Shown piece by piece: positions 36,278 to 46,231 of a stretch of 64,000 nt of DNA (position 1 is its first letter; every line of letters starts with the position of its first letter). The notes below the pieces were generated by a model. That model was not told where the DNA came from. It saw only the letters and a program-made list of their open reading frames with translations, and did no database searches. Both the position numbers and the translations under genes were made by a program. Origin of the DNA: DATMNR01 sp963702765 (GTDB lineage: Bacteria; Chloroflexota; Ktedonobacteria; Ktedonobacterales; Ktedonobacteraceae); assembly GCA_963702765.1 (NCBI GenBank), contig CAVPEB010000005.1, positions 62,001-126,000 on the forward strand. Reading direction: 5' to 3'.

Positions 36278-37981
36278 GTGCCACTAATTCAGATGGAAAC
36301 GGAGTCTCCCACAATGCTCTCCGAACAGCCAATTTTTGCCTCACGTGGAATGATAGCTTGCGCGCATTATCTTGCTACTCAGGCGGGTTTACAGATTCTA
36401 ACACAGGGTGGGAATGCTATTGATGCAGCGATAGCAGCCAATATAACAATGACCGTTGTGTATCCATCCACCTGTTCAGCAGGTGGTGATGTGTTCATGC
36501 TCATTTGGAATGAGCATGAACGCAAGTTGTATGCGTTGAATGGCAGTGGCCGCGCACCGCAGGGGATGACGCCCGAGTTATTTGCTGATCAAGGATACAA
36601 ACAAATACCCGAGCGAGGGCCACTGACAATAAATGTGCCTGGGGCAGTAGATGGTTGGTTTCAGGCTCTGGAGAGATTCGGAACACTTCCTGTCGAAACA
36701 ATATTTGCTCCGGCGACTGCATATGCTGAAGAGGGCGTGCCGATCACGAGCAAATTAAGCGGTTGGCTGAATCAAGCGGCTGAGCCTGTTCTAAGACGAT
36801 GGGAGAGCAGTGCAGGTGTATATCTACCAGATAACAGGCTGCCAAAAACTGGAGACTTGTTACGGCAACCTAATCTAGCAAAAACGTATCGTATGCTAGC
36901 TAAAGAAGGACGAGATGCTTTCTATAAAGGGCCAATCGCACGAGAAATTACATCGTATATCCAGCAGAATGGTGGGGTGCTTGATTTAGAAGATATGCAG
37001 AAACATCATTCTGACTGGGTAGAGCCAATCTCGACGAACTATCGAGGATACGACGTATTTGAATTTCCTCCTAACTCGCAAGGCCTTACTGCTTTAGAGA
37101 TGTTAAATATTATCGAGGGTTATAATCTGAAGTCCATGGGCTATCAAACGCCAGAATACCTGCATATTTTGCTTGAAGCAAAGAAACTGGCTTTTGCTGA
37201 CAGGGATCGGTTTATATCAGATCCTGATTTTGTAGATGTGCCTGTTGAACGGTTGATAAGTAAAGATTATGCTGACTCGCAACGTGCGAGAATAAACTTG
37301 CAAAAAGCAACACCGAACGTAGCGGCGGGACCTGAAAAGGATGGCGATACGATGTATCTGTGTGTGGCGGATGGAGAGGGAAATGTCGTTTCGTTAATTC
37401 AAAGCCTCTACTTTGGCTTTGGGAGTGGTGTCGTTGGAGGAGAGACCGGGGTGATGATGCATAACCGTGGATCATACTTTTCACTTGATCCAAGACATGT
37501 CAATTACTTGCAACCTGGGAAGCGAACGATGCATACATTGACACCAGCGATGGTCTTACGTGATGGATCTCCATACTTGGCAGTAGGAACGATGGGTGGA
37601 GATGCACAACCACAGATACATGTACAGTTGCTCTCAGCGATGCTTGATTTTGGTTTGAATGTTCAGCAGGCAATCTCAGCTCCCCGCTGGCGTAGTGGAA
37701 ACATTCGTGTCAATCCAATGAGTGGCAAACAGGACATCATACCTGGACAACGGGGAGTAGATGGACACCTGGAACGGAATTTGGTTGAAATTGTGATGAT
37801 GGAGAATCGCTTTCCCGAAGGCGTGCCCTATCTGTTAGATGTGCTTGGCCATAGAACAAATATTGTAGGGCCATGGGATGATGGAATGGGTCATGCACAA
37901 GCAATCCACATCAATTCCGTAAGTAATTATTTTGAGGGAGCAGCAGACCCACGTTGTGATGGGCTTGCGCTTGGTTGGTAG
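36278..37981 (+). CDS. ggt: Gamma-glutamyltranspeptidase family protein
   Basis: An Ntn-hydrolase of up to 567 residues that cleaves gamma-glutamyl bonds (glutathione or gamma-glutamyl peptides). Motifs are GMIACAHYLATQAGLQILTQGGNAIDAAIAA, CSAGGDVFML, NGSGRAPQGM, TINVPGAVDGWF and the processing site with the nucleophile Thr in GDTMYLCVADGEGNVVSLIQS, then FGSGVVGGETGVMMHNRG. No signal peptide is seen, so it is probably cytoplasmic, like YwrD-type enzymes. The start may be ATG 36293 or ATG 36314 (GGAG at about 36300) rather than GTG 36278. Confidence 0.9.
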   Translation: MPLIQMETESPTMLSEQPIFASRGMIACAHYLATQAGLQILTQGGNAIDAAIAANITMTVVYPSTCSAGGDVFMLIWNEHERKLYALNGSGRAPQGMTPELFADQGYKQIPERGPLTINVPGAVDGWFQALERFGTLPVETIFAPATAYAEEGVPITSKLSGWLNQAAEPVLRRWESSAGVYLPDNRLPKTGDLLRQPNLAKTYRMLAKEGRDAFYKGPIAREITSYIQQNGGVLDLEDMQKHHSDWVEPISTNYRGYDVFEFPPNSQGLTALEMLNIIEGYNLKSMGYQTPEYLHILLEAKKLAFADRDRFISDPDFVDVPVERLISKDYADSQRARINLQKATPNVAAGPEKDGDTMYLCVADGEGNVVSLIQSLYFGFGSGVVGGETGVMMHNRGSYFSLDPRHVNYLQPGKRTMHTLTPAMVLRDGSPYLAVGTMGGDAQPQIHVQLLSAMLDFGLNVQQAISAPRWRSGNIRVNPMSGKQDIIPGQRGVDGHLERNLVEIVMMENRFPEGVPYLLDVLGHRTNIVGPWDDGMGHAQAIHINSVSNYFEGAADPRCDGLALGW

Positions 37982-38054
37982 TTTGGCTGTATTGTAAGCC
38001 ACATCGGGAAGAATTCATCAAAGAGAAACTGAATTGTAAAAGAGAAGGATATAT

Positions 38055-39005
38055 ATGACATTGCAATCATCACACCCAGGAATACCTGCTGAAATATTAG
38101 CACTCTCACATGAACGCGATGAATTACGCAAACGGGGAAAATATGATCGAGCCGATGCACTGAAACGGCAAATAGAAGAAGCGGGATATAGTATAAAAGA
38201 TAATCCTCATGGCGCTCACCTTGTTGTTTTGCCCAGTGTGGATGTTGATGGATTCGTATATCGAACTGCTCGACAGGTGCCTTCCTTATTGGATGAGGTG
38301 GATCGCTGTGAGTTTTCGGTAAGTATTCTAGCAAATTCAAATTTTGAGGAAACAAAACGTTGTATTGAAAGCGTTATGAGATGGATGGGGACATACGAAG
38401 TCGAAATACTGCTTGTTAATAACAAGTCATCAGAGGAGTTGGATGCCTGGTTCAGAGAGTTACAGAGCAAGGATTCACGACTGCATCTCCTGAGCACATC
38501 TCGTCATCTTGGCGAAGCAGAAGCGCGAAATGTAAGCTTGAAGCAAAGCAGAGGGAAATATATTCTACTGTTGGATAGTAGTGTCGAGTTGACAGGCGAT
38601 GTATTCTCTCCTATTGGTCAGATATTAGCAGATAAAAGCATAGGGATAACTGGATTTAGAGGCCTGCGCTCCGAGGATCTACACCATTTTGAGGAGTCTA
38701 GTGATGCGGAAGTTGAAGTGATTGATGAATTGTGTATGGCTTTCGAGCGCAAACTACTGAGGAAGATAGGATTGTTTGATGAAAGTTACCGTTTTCCATA
38801 CTACATGGTAATCGATTTTAATTTTGCGGTACGTGATAGTGGTGTTCGAGCAGTAGTTACTCCAAATTTACCAATTCAAAGCTATCCATCGCTACAAGAT
38901 GCAACTTTGTCTGATGCCGAGCGAACGAGATTGAAGAAAAGAAATTTCTATCGTTTTCTGGATAAATGGGGAGATAGAGATGATTTATTGCTCGACAGTC
39001 GATAA
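38055..39005 (+). CDS. GT2-type glycosyltransferase with a CysRS C-terminal-like module
   Basis: 316 residues; AAGGA precedes the ATG. Residues 10-60 (ALSHERDELRKRGKYDRADALKRQIEEAGYSIKDNPHGAHLVVL) resemble the C-terminal tail of cysteinyl-tRNA synthetase, which has the form R...AR...D.ADALR..L...G..V.D...G. Residues about 85-290 are a GT-A fold family 2 domain: FSVSILANSNFEETKRCIESVM, EILLVNNKSSEEL, LGEAEARNVSLKQSRGKYILLLDSSVEL, then IGLFDESYRFPYYMVIDFNFAVRDSG. The acceptor is unknown. It precedes pepF. Confidence 0.75.
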   Translation: MTLQSSHPGIPAEILALSHERDELRKRGKYDRADALKRQIEEAGYSIKDNPHGAHLVVLPSVDVDGFVYRTARQVPSLLDEVDRCEFSVSILANSNFEETKRCIESVMRWMGTYEVEILLVNNKSSEELDAWFRELQSKDSRLHLLSTSRHLGEAEARNVSLKQSRGKYILLLDSSVELTGDVFSPIGQILADKSIGITGFRGLRSEDLHHFEESSDAEVEVIDELCMAFERKLLRKIGLFDESYRFPYYMVIDFNFAVRDSGVRAVVTPNLPIQSYPSLQDATLSDAERTRLKKRNFYRFLDKWGDRDDLLLDSR

Positions 39006-39043
39006 TGAAGAATAAAATCCAATAGAACATAAAAGTAAAGGAG

Positions 39044-40850
39044 ATGAATAGATTGCAAACAATGACGAAGCGTAGTGATATTGCAAAAGAGTTTACATGG
39101 GACCTTGAGAGTATTTACCCAACCGATGATAGCTGGGAAGATAGTTTCAAGAAAATTGAGCAAGGCTTACCAGAGCTCGAGACGCTCAAAGGAACTCTTG
39201 CTCAAAGCGGGTATGCATTGCTGAAGGTTTTGCAGACGCGTGATGAATTGTATGAAGAACTAGAAACCCTGTTTGTGTATGCATCTATGCGCAAGGATGA
39301 GGATACAACAAATAGTGCATATCTAGGAATGTTTGATCGTGCAATGCAATTGTTCGTACGCGCTTCAACTGTTATCTCGTACATCGAGCCTGAAATTCTG
39401 GCTTTACCACAAACGACACTTGATACCTATGTGCAAGAAACTCCTGGTCTGAGCCTGTACCGACAGCAATTGGACGATATAAATCGCAATCGTCCCCATG
39501 TTCGATCTGCTGAAGTAGAGGCTGTTCTTGCAGCAGCAGGCGAGATCTCTGAAGTTCCAGATAGCATATTTTCGATGATTGATAATGCTGACTTGAAACT
39601 GCCACTAGATTCACAATGAGAAAGGCGAAGAGGTACCACTAACAAAGGGGAATTACCTGGTCTATATTCGTAGCACAGATCGCAGGGTGCGAAAAGAAGC
39701 GTTCGAAGGAATGCATGGAACGTTTCTCAAGCAACGTAACACGATTGCGGCTACGCTTGGAGGACAGGTCAAAGGAAGCCTCTTTTTTACGAGACAGCGT
39801 GGTTTTGGATCTAGCCGCGAGCGAGCGTTGTCACGTTACAATATTCCAGTTAGTGTCTATGACAACCTTGTCGAGACAGTTAGCGAGCATATTCATCTAC
39901 TGAATAGATATATGAAATTGCGAAAACGATTACTTCAGCTCGATGAGTTACATATGTACGACCTGTACGTGCCGATTGTTAAGGAAACTGCAGATGAGAT
40001 AGGTTACCAAGAGGCATGTGATACAGTTGCATCTGCGCTCGCTCTATTAGGTCAGAACTATACAAGTATTCTGCGGCAAGCGTTCAAAGATCGGTGGATC
40101 GATGTCTATGAAACCCCCGGAAAACGCGGAGGGGCTTACAGTGGTGGTGGGTACAAGACGCACCCATTTATCTTACTGAACTTTCAGAATAAACGTGATA
40201 GCATGTATACACTGGCTCATGAACTGGGGCATTCGATGCATTCATACTTTACACGTAGCAATCAGCCATTTCAGTATGGTGATTATACCATTTTTGTAGC
40301 AGAGGTCGCTTCCACGTTGAACGAAGGTCTATTGACCGAATACCTACTAAAGAATACTGATGATGTTGAGGTGCGCCTGTCGATTCTCAATCACTCATTG
40401 GAGGGATTACGTGGCACGCTTTTCAGGCAGACGATGTTTGCGGAATATGAGCAGCAAATACATAGCCAGGCTGAACAGGGTCAACCATTGACTGCAGATT
40501 CTTTGAGTTCGATGTATAGAGCACTGAATGAAAAGTTTTACGGCGGGGAAGCAGTCATTGATGAACTAATAGATATCGAATGGGCGCGTATTCCGCATTT
40601 TTACTACAATTTCTATGTTTACCAATATGCAACAGGCATTTCAGCAGCCTCGGCTCTCGTCCAGCAGATATTGCAAGAAGGACAGCCAGCGGTTCAACGG
40701 TATCTCAATTTCCTTAGTTCAGGTTCATCTGACTATAGCATTGAACTGCTGAAGAAAGCAGGAGTAGATATGACATCGCCCGAACCAGTGCAACAAGCAT
40801 TGCAATTGTTTGATTCACATCTAACACAGATGGAAAAGTTACTTGGCTAG
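39044..40850 (+). pseudogene. pepF: Oligoendopeptidase F (M3 family), split by a one-base frameshift
   Basis: The first frame (39044-39619) encodes the PepF N-terminus (FTWDLESIYPTDDSWEDSF). It ends at a stop right after DLKLPLDSQ. Moving one base at about 39605-39609 restores IHNEKGEEVPLTKGNYLVYI and then the rest (RRVRKEAFEGMHGTFLKQRN), including the zinc site LAHELGHSMHS and FVAEVASTLNEGLLTEYLL. The enzyme hydrolyses oligopeptides in the cytoplasm. AAAGGAG at 39037-39043 fits a TTG start at 39053 better than the abutting ATG 39044. All family regions are intact apart from the shift. Confidence 0.88.
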
Positions 40851-40868
40851 GGAGAGTTAGACTTTTCT

Positions 40869-40902
40869 AAGCGAAGCGTTTCACTGAGCGCTTCGCTTTT
40901 TT
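40869..40902 (+). terminator. Intrinsic terminator after pepF
   Basis: AAGCGAAGCG (40869-40878) and CGCTTCGCTT (40889-40898) form a 10-bp stem with a 10-base loop, followed by a T run. Confidence 0.9.
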
Positions 40903-40975
40903 GTATCTCCGAAAATGTTAATATCCACAATCCATGATTTAAAGTTAAGAGACGGTGGATTCTGAAGCAGTGGTT

Positions 40976-42211
40976 CTACAGGTTATTAGAGTGCCAGAAG
41001 TCCCCGAAAGTAGCGCCTAAGAGAGCACCTAGTATCCCAGCTAAAAGCGCTAAAGGGAGTGTGAGTAAAGTAGATGACCAGATTGGTTCAAAAATGCTCA
41101 CACCTACTGGTAACGGTAGCAAAAATGGAATGCTCATAACAAACTCGACGATTAGAGGCGGTAGTATCAGTGCTGGCAATGCAATCAAAGATCCGATGAG
41201 CCATATCTGGGATCGTTTGTTATTCTTGACAGTATCATTTCTACGCTTCGAGAAGGTAATGCTATCAACAATCAATGCTGAGATTACATAAACAAGTGGT
41301 AGTAGTGCAAGTGTTACGTTGAAGACGGGGAGGCGGCCAGGAAGAGTTGGAAAACGGTAATGAAGTCCAAGTTGTATGACCATGATGCGAATCGCAAGCG
41401 GCACAAATGTCATGGTATATAGGGTTTCGATCCATAGAATCAAGGCAGTTTTGAGCGCACTACCACTTTTTCTGGTAAACTTTGCAGCGGCTACTAAGCA
41501 GAAAGCTCCTGCAAATGCAAGAGGGAGTGGGTAGGTGATGAACTGAAATGGACCCAATGTGATGGGTATGAATGCAGTGTTCGCAGGGACCGTCAGATTG
41601 AGGTATGCTGAAAGTATGAGAAGCATTCCCCATTCAAGTCCACTTAGGCCAAGGAATCGATGCGGTTGAGAATCTGATTGGCGTTCAATCACGGCCTCAG
41701 AGGCAAAGACAAAAGCGATGCCGAGTGCCACTATGATACCTCCAACTGTACCCATCAGATGGAAAGGGGACCACAACGTAACGTCTATACCATACAGAAT
41801 GTGCCAGTAGTTGTCAAAAGGGGCGGCTAGAAGATCGATGAATGCTCCAAAACCTAAAATGACGTATCCAAGAGGCGCATGGAAGAAATGTAATATCCTA
41901 ACTGTCGAACTGTCATCAACTCCGGGCTTTTTTTGATAATACCGATATGTATCGACAAGAACAACAAACAGTGCTATAAATCCGGATAGTGCAATTCCAC
42001 TGTAGAGCATGATGTGCGGCGGTGTAAAGAATTCATTACGCCCGACCAGATCATGCCAATTCCTATCCCATGCAAGGCCAAGTTCGGCCTGGAGAGCAAG
42101 AATAAGCATGAGCCAGGCACCAATGCGACGTAACCTGCGTTCGGTGAGGTCTGGGGGGTTCAAAAATTGAATTGGTGTAGAAGTCTGCTTGTTTGCAAAT
42201 GATCTAGCCAT
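40976..42211 (-). CDS. Polytopic membrane protein of unknown function
   Basis: The 411-residue protein has about ten TM helices (for example GAWLMLILALQAELGLAW, IALSGFIALFVVLV, LIALPALILPPLIVEFVM). Conserved-looking polar motifs in the N-terminal third include WDRNWHDLVGRNEFFTPPHIMLYSG and DNYWHILYGIDVTLWSPFHLMG, with several His and Asp residues inside or near helices, as in membrane redox or metal proteins. I recognise no family. It is divergent from the glycosyltransferase gene. Confidence 0.7.
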   Translation of the reverse strand: MARSFANKQTSTPIQFLNPPDLTERRLRRIGAWLMLILALQAELGLAWDRNWHDLVGRNEFFTPPHIMLYSGIALSGFIALFVVLVDTYRYYQKKPGVDDSSTVRILHFFHAPLGYVILGFGAFIDLLAAPFDNYWHILYGIDVTLWSPFHLMGTVGGIIVALGIAFVFASEAVIERQSDSQPHRFLGLSGLEWGMLLILSAYLNLTVPANTAFIPITLGPFQFITYPLPLAFAGAFCLVAAAKFTRKSGSALKTALILWIETLYTMTFVPLAIRIMVIQLGLHYRFPTLPGRLPVFNVTLALLPLVYVISALIVDSITFSKRRNDTVKNNKRSQIWLIGSLIALPALILPPLIVEFVMSIPFLLPLPVGVSIFEPIWSSTLLTLPLALLAGILGALLGATFGDFWHSNNL

Positions 42212-42319
42212 GAGACCTTTCTTCCAGACTCGTTTTGGTTATTGTATCATCCTTGATGCCTATGCTGCTTGCAATTTATACTTGCTACTGATAGTATGAT
42301 TTCACCAATCGTGTATTAA

Positions 42320-44261
42320 ATGATCGTATTTAAGAGTGTATATATGAGCAATTCAGCGGCTGCAATCATAAGTAAGACATTTGAAGGTTTCTATAATCCC
42401 CTTTCGACATCCAAGCATCGACATCCATTACACTTTCTATGGTCGCCTTTGATGGTCTGTTTACTTTTGGCAGTCATTGTCCGTACGTGGTTAATAGTCC
42501 ATACAAATGGAGTTATCGCGGGCGATGAAGCCATGGTAGGAATACAGGCAGAACATATCCTTCATGGCGAACATCCCATATACTATTACGGCCAACCGTA
42601 TATGGGTAGTCTACAAATGTATTTGATCGCCAGGATTCTTTTTTTTACCGGGCCTGCCGTCTGGGCAGATGCGTATTGAGCCGCTGATTATTTCGTTGTT
42701 TCTGGTCTATATCACATGGTGTTTCTCGGCAGCACTGGCTGAAGGTGCTCATTTAGGGTTTCGAGCGAAAACACTTTTCATGTTCATTGCTACGCTAATA
42801 GCTGCATTTGCACCTCTTTATGATACTGTTGAGGAATTACGAACTACTGGTGGATACGTAGAAGCCTTTACTGTGATGCTATGGCTGCTATTCTGCGCAT
42901 ATCGCTTGACACAGCGCTGGCAAGGCGGCGCATCTGCTCGCGAACTTGCGATCCGATGGGCGGGTATTGGTTTTCTCGTTGGCTTGGGTTGCTGGATTGA
43001 TCCCCTGGTTGTATATGCATTATTGACCATAGCCATCTGGATCGGCGGATACTTCATCTTTCTGTTAGTAAAGCCTGAACGACAGACTATCACTCAAACA
43101 CGAATACATGTATTAGAGAAGGCACTTCTGTTTGTAGTAGCAGTTCCTGCAAGCCTTGTTGGATTTGCTCCGGGTCTTTACTGGGGTGCTCATAATCAAT
43201 GGGCAAATATTCGCTATCTCTTTCAAAAAGAGGGGGTGGTGCCGAAAGGTCGCCTACATAGCATTTTGCAGGTGCAAAATGTCTATACAAGCTGCCTGGC
43301 ACCACGTGCTTTAGGTGGAGCATTACCTACACAACCAGATGTAACCGTTGCTAATCCTCATATATTGACTTTGGGATTAGTTGTAAGCGTCAGTTGTATT
43401 GCCATAAGCATAGTAAGCGTTCTTCTGTCGGTTTTGTGGCGTCATCCTTTGTTGGTGCGTATCAGGCAACTTACTCTTCTCCCGTTACTCTTTGTCACCT
43501 GTGCGTCAATCATCTTTTGTACAGCCTCAATTGCTATCTATGCGATTTATTCGGGTTGTAGCACCTGGGATCTTGTAGGGCGTTATGTTGTACCAATAGT
43601 GATCTCATTACCCTTCTTAATTGCTGCTGTTTTTAGTATTCCAGCCATGCTTTTGGATGTTAGAAATAAGACGACAGCACTGAGTAACTTTGACGATCAG
43701 GATGTTGATCTACCTTATGTACATGCAGGTTCCGGTCGAAAAAGGATTTTGGTAGCAGTTCAAGTTGGACTTTTGGTTTTGCTTGCTATCTACTTCTTTT
43801 CACAAGGTGTTGCTTACGTCCAGGCTGATGCGAGAAACACTTTTCAGGGTACTGGTTGTATTTCTGCAAATCCGACGAATCAAAGCGCCATTATCAGCTA
43901 TATGCAACACGCAAAGATTCGTTACGCGTGGGCGACGGGCTGGCTTGGCGACCCAATTACGTTCAAGACAAATGGCGCTCTGCTCGTGACTGAGCTTCAT
44001 GGCCGCATACTAACTAATAGCAATACTGTACTACATACAAATCGTCCTGGAATTTTTTTCCTGGTGCCACAGGGTGATGCTCATCCCGCACTTTTGAAGT
44101 CGCTAGATGCCAAGCATGTTACCTATCACATTAAGCGTTTCTACGCGGGGCAAGGTGTAGATCTGCTGCTGGTCACTCCATTGAACAGTACAGTTTCACC
44201 CCTGGATCCAGCATATAGAAATTTGTTTCAGCTCGTGTTTAGAGGTTGTGTTACACAATAA
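42320..44261 (+). pseudogene. Membrane glycosyltransferase-like protein (GT39/ArnT type), one-base frameshift
   Basis: Frame 1 (42320-42679) holds a TM helix and the loop AGDEAMVGIQAEHILHGEHPIYYYGQPYMGSLQMYL, which carries the acidic residues expected of a GT-C lipid-linked glycosyltransferase. It ends at VWADAY. Skipping one base at about 42667 joins VWA to MRIEPLIISLFLVYITW and a 530-residue multi-helix remainder. GT-C enzymes transfer sugars from lipid carriers on the outer face of the membrane. It is a paralogue of the convergent gene at 44304-46117. The start (42320 or ATG 42344) is uncertain. Confidence 0.7.
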
Positions 44262-44303
44262 CCACTTAGAGAAACATTATGCCTTACGTCACTACAATGT
44301 TCG

Positions 44304-46117
44304 TTAGTGAGGGGCAATAGAGGTTAGCACGGGCTTATAAATAAGATAACCATCAAAGATGAAGCGTTGATATTCTTTCGCTGAATGGGCTATTTTTTGG
44401 GCAAGTGGATCGATTTGACTTGCGCCCAGCGGGAATAGGTAAGCTGAATTGGGGTCGGATTTGATAATGGAGACGTACGGTAAGTAGCGGTTGTAATGTG
44501 GGCGCAAGGCATTATCAATACTACTACAAATGATATGTTCCTGGCTCAGGAATACAGTACTATCGCACGTCCAGTATTCGGTATAAAAATGGCTTATCTT
44601 TAGTTGGGTAAGTTCATGGATTAGCGCATCCTGTTGTTTGTTATACAGCCTGTACGGTGGGTATTTCAAGAAACGCATTGATTGTTCCAACAAGTAAAAG
44701 TACTCCAATGAGCGCTAGAATCCCTCTTTTTATGGCTATTTTCAGTGTCGTTGTTGATATGGAAAAAGCGAAGCGTTTATGTTGTTGAGAGTCCATAATT
44801 TCAGGATGCGAACCTTGAGAAGTAACGCTATTATCTCCAAATTGACCCCAAAGAGGCCAAATGAGCGAGGGAGTAGAGATCAACAAACCAATTAAGTAAC
44901 GTGAATTAGTTGGGAATGCGGCGGATATTGGGCTAGATACATACAAGTACAAAGTCAAAGCGGCAGAGCTTAATAGCATTAGACGAGCAGTGTTACGTAC
45001 AATCGCTTGTTTCTCGGCGTTTGTCAAGGACCGTAACTCGAGAGCTTTTATAAAACTCCCAAAGATGTCGAAGAATTGAAAAAGCTGAAATTGACCATAG
45101 GATGATAAAGCCAAGACTCCATGACAGTGCAATAATAATTTGATTCAAGTTACTCTGGTTCAATGAACACGAAACATTTTCAGTGCCTAGATATCCAGCA
45201 AGCCTGAAATGGGTATAGGCATCGAAGCAGAAAGGTGAACCTCCAATAGCAGCGGGTAGGGTGGTTAACAGAGTCCCACGCAGTTGAGGACCAAAAGGAA
45301 TAGGATCATGAATGCGCAATTGAGCAAGCTGGAGACTGCCATTATTATGCAGGTATTGAAGCACTGTCAGAGTATTTAGATTCGGTGATGCATTCAGATT
45401 GTAGACGATGAGCGGAAATGCTCCAATTGCAAGACCTAGAACTAAGAATAAGACTGCACCTTTCAATAATTCTTTCCAGCAGAACAATAATAGGAACAAA
45501 CCGGATAACAAGATAAAGCCGAGCATAAGGAAATCGCTCCAGAAACCAAGTCCACCAACGAGACCCCAACATATATAGACTAGAAGTCGCAACAATTTTT
45601 TGCGTGGAGGAGCATATTGGTCATGAGAGAGTGCAAGCCAGGAAGAAAGAAGTAAGGACAGCGAGCCAAAAAACAGCAGTTCAGGGTATCCGCCTAGAGC
45701 AACTAACTCAGTATCCAACATAATACTTGATCCAAGAGTCAGGATGATAAGTGTGATCAATGCAAATTTTTTTGTGTATAGCAAACTCGTCAGGAGATAC
45801 ATATTGACGAGGAAGAGGGAAAAGAATAAAACAGGTCCAAGTCGTAATGAAAAAACTGATACACCAAAAAGGTAAAAAAAGGCAGATCCAAGATATGCCT
45901 CCAAGGTACCCATATAATTCTGGCCATAAAAGAAGATGGGATGCTCACCTTTGTTGAGGATATGCATCGCCATCAAGCCCATTGTACCCTCGTCTGCATT
46001 GCTGTGTGGCCAACCTAAAGCAATCAGCGAAATTCGTAATAGCGTTGCAAATGCAATAATGAGTATAGCCAGAAATCCAAAAGATCCAATTTTTATTCGT
46101 GTGATACGTAACAACAT
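44304..46117 (-). pseudogene. Membrane glycosyltransferase-like protein (GT39/ArnT type), two one-base frameshifts
   Basis: Starts MLLRITRIKIGSFGFLAIL and carries NADEGTMGLMAMHILNKGEHPIFFYGQNYMGTLEAYL, matching the loop of its neighbour. Frame 1 ends at 44993. One-base steps at about 45040 (FYK joining ALELRSLTNAEKQAI) and about 44650 (TVQA joining YNKQQDALIHEL) restore a protein of about 600 residues with a C-terminal extracytoplasmic domain (STVFLSQEHIICSS). It is probably a GT-C fold enzyme of envelope glycan synthesis. Convergent with its paralogue, 42 bases apart. Confidence 0.7.
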
Positions 46118-46231
46118 GCAAAGAAAACCTTCCGAAAGAGCTTTTAAGTTAACTATGGCCCATAGTATATGAACTATTCACTGTTAATAACGTAATTATT
46201 CTATGACTATTAGTCAAGAGGAATTTAGTAG

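Noticed and set aside
36278..37981. Gamma-glutamyltranspeptidase as an inactive homologue because the usual HTTH is absent
   Set aside because: A Thr followed by a strand and DGEGNVVS is present at the processing position (GDTMYLCV), so the nucleophile is probably kept.
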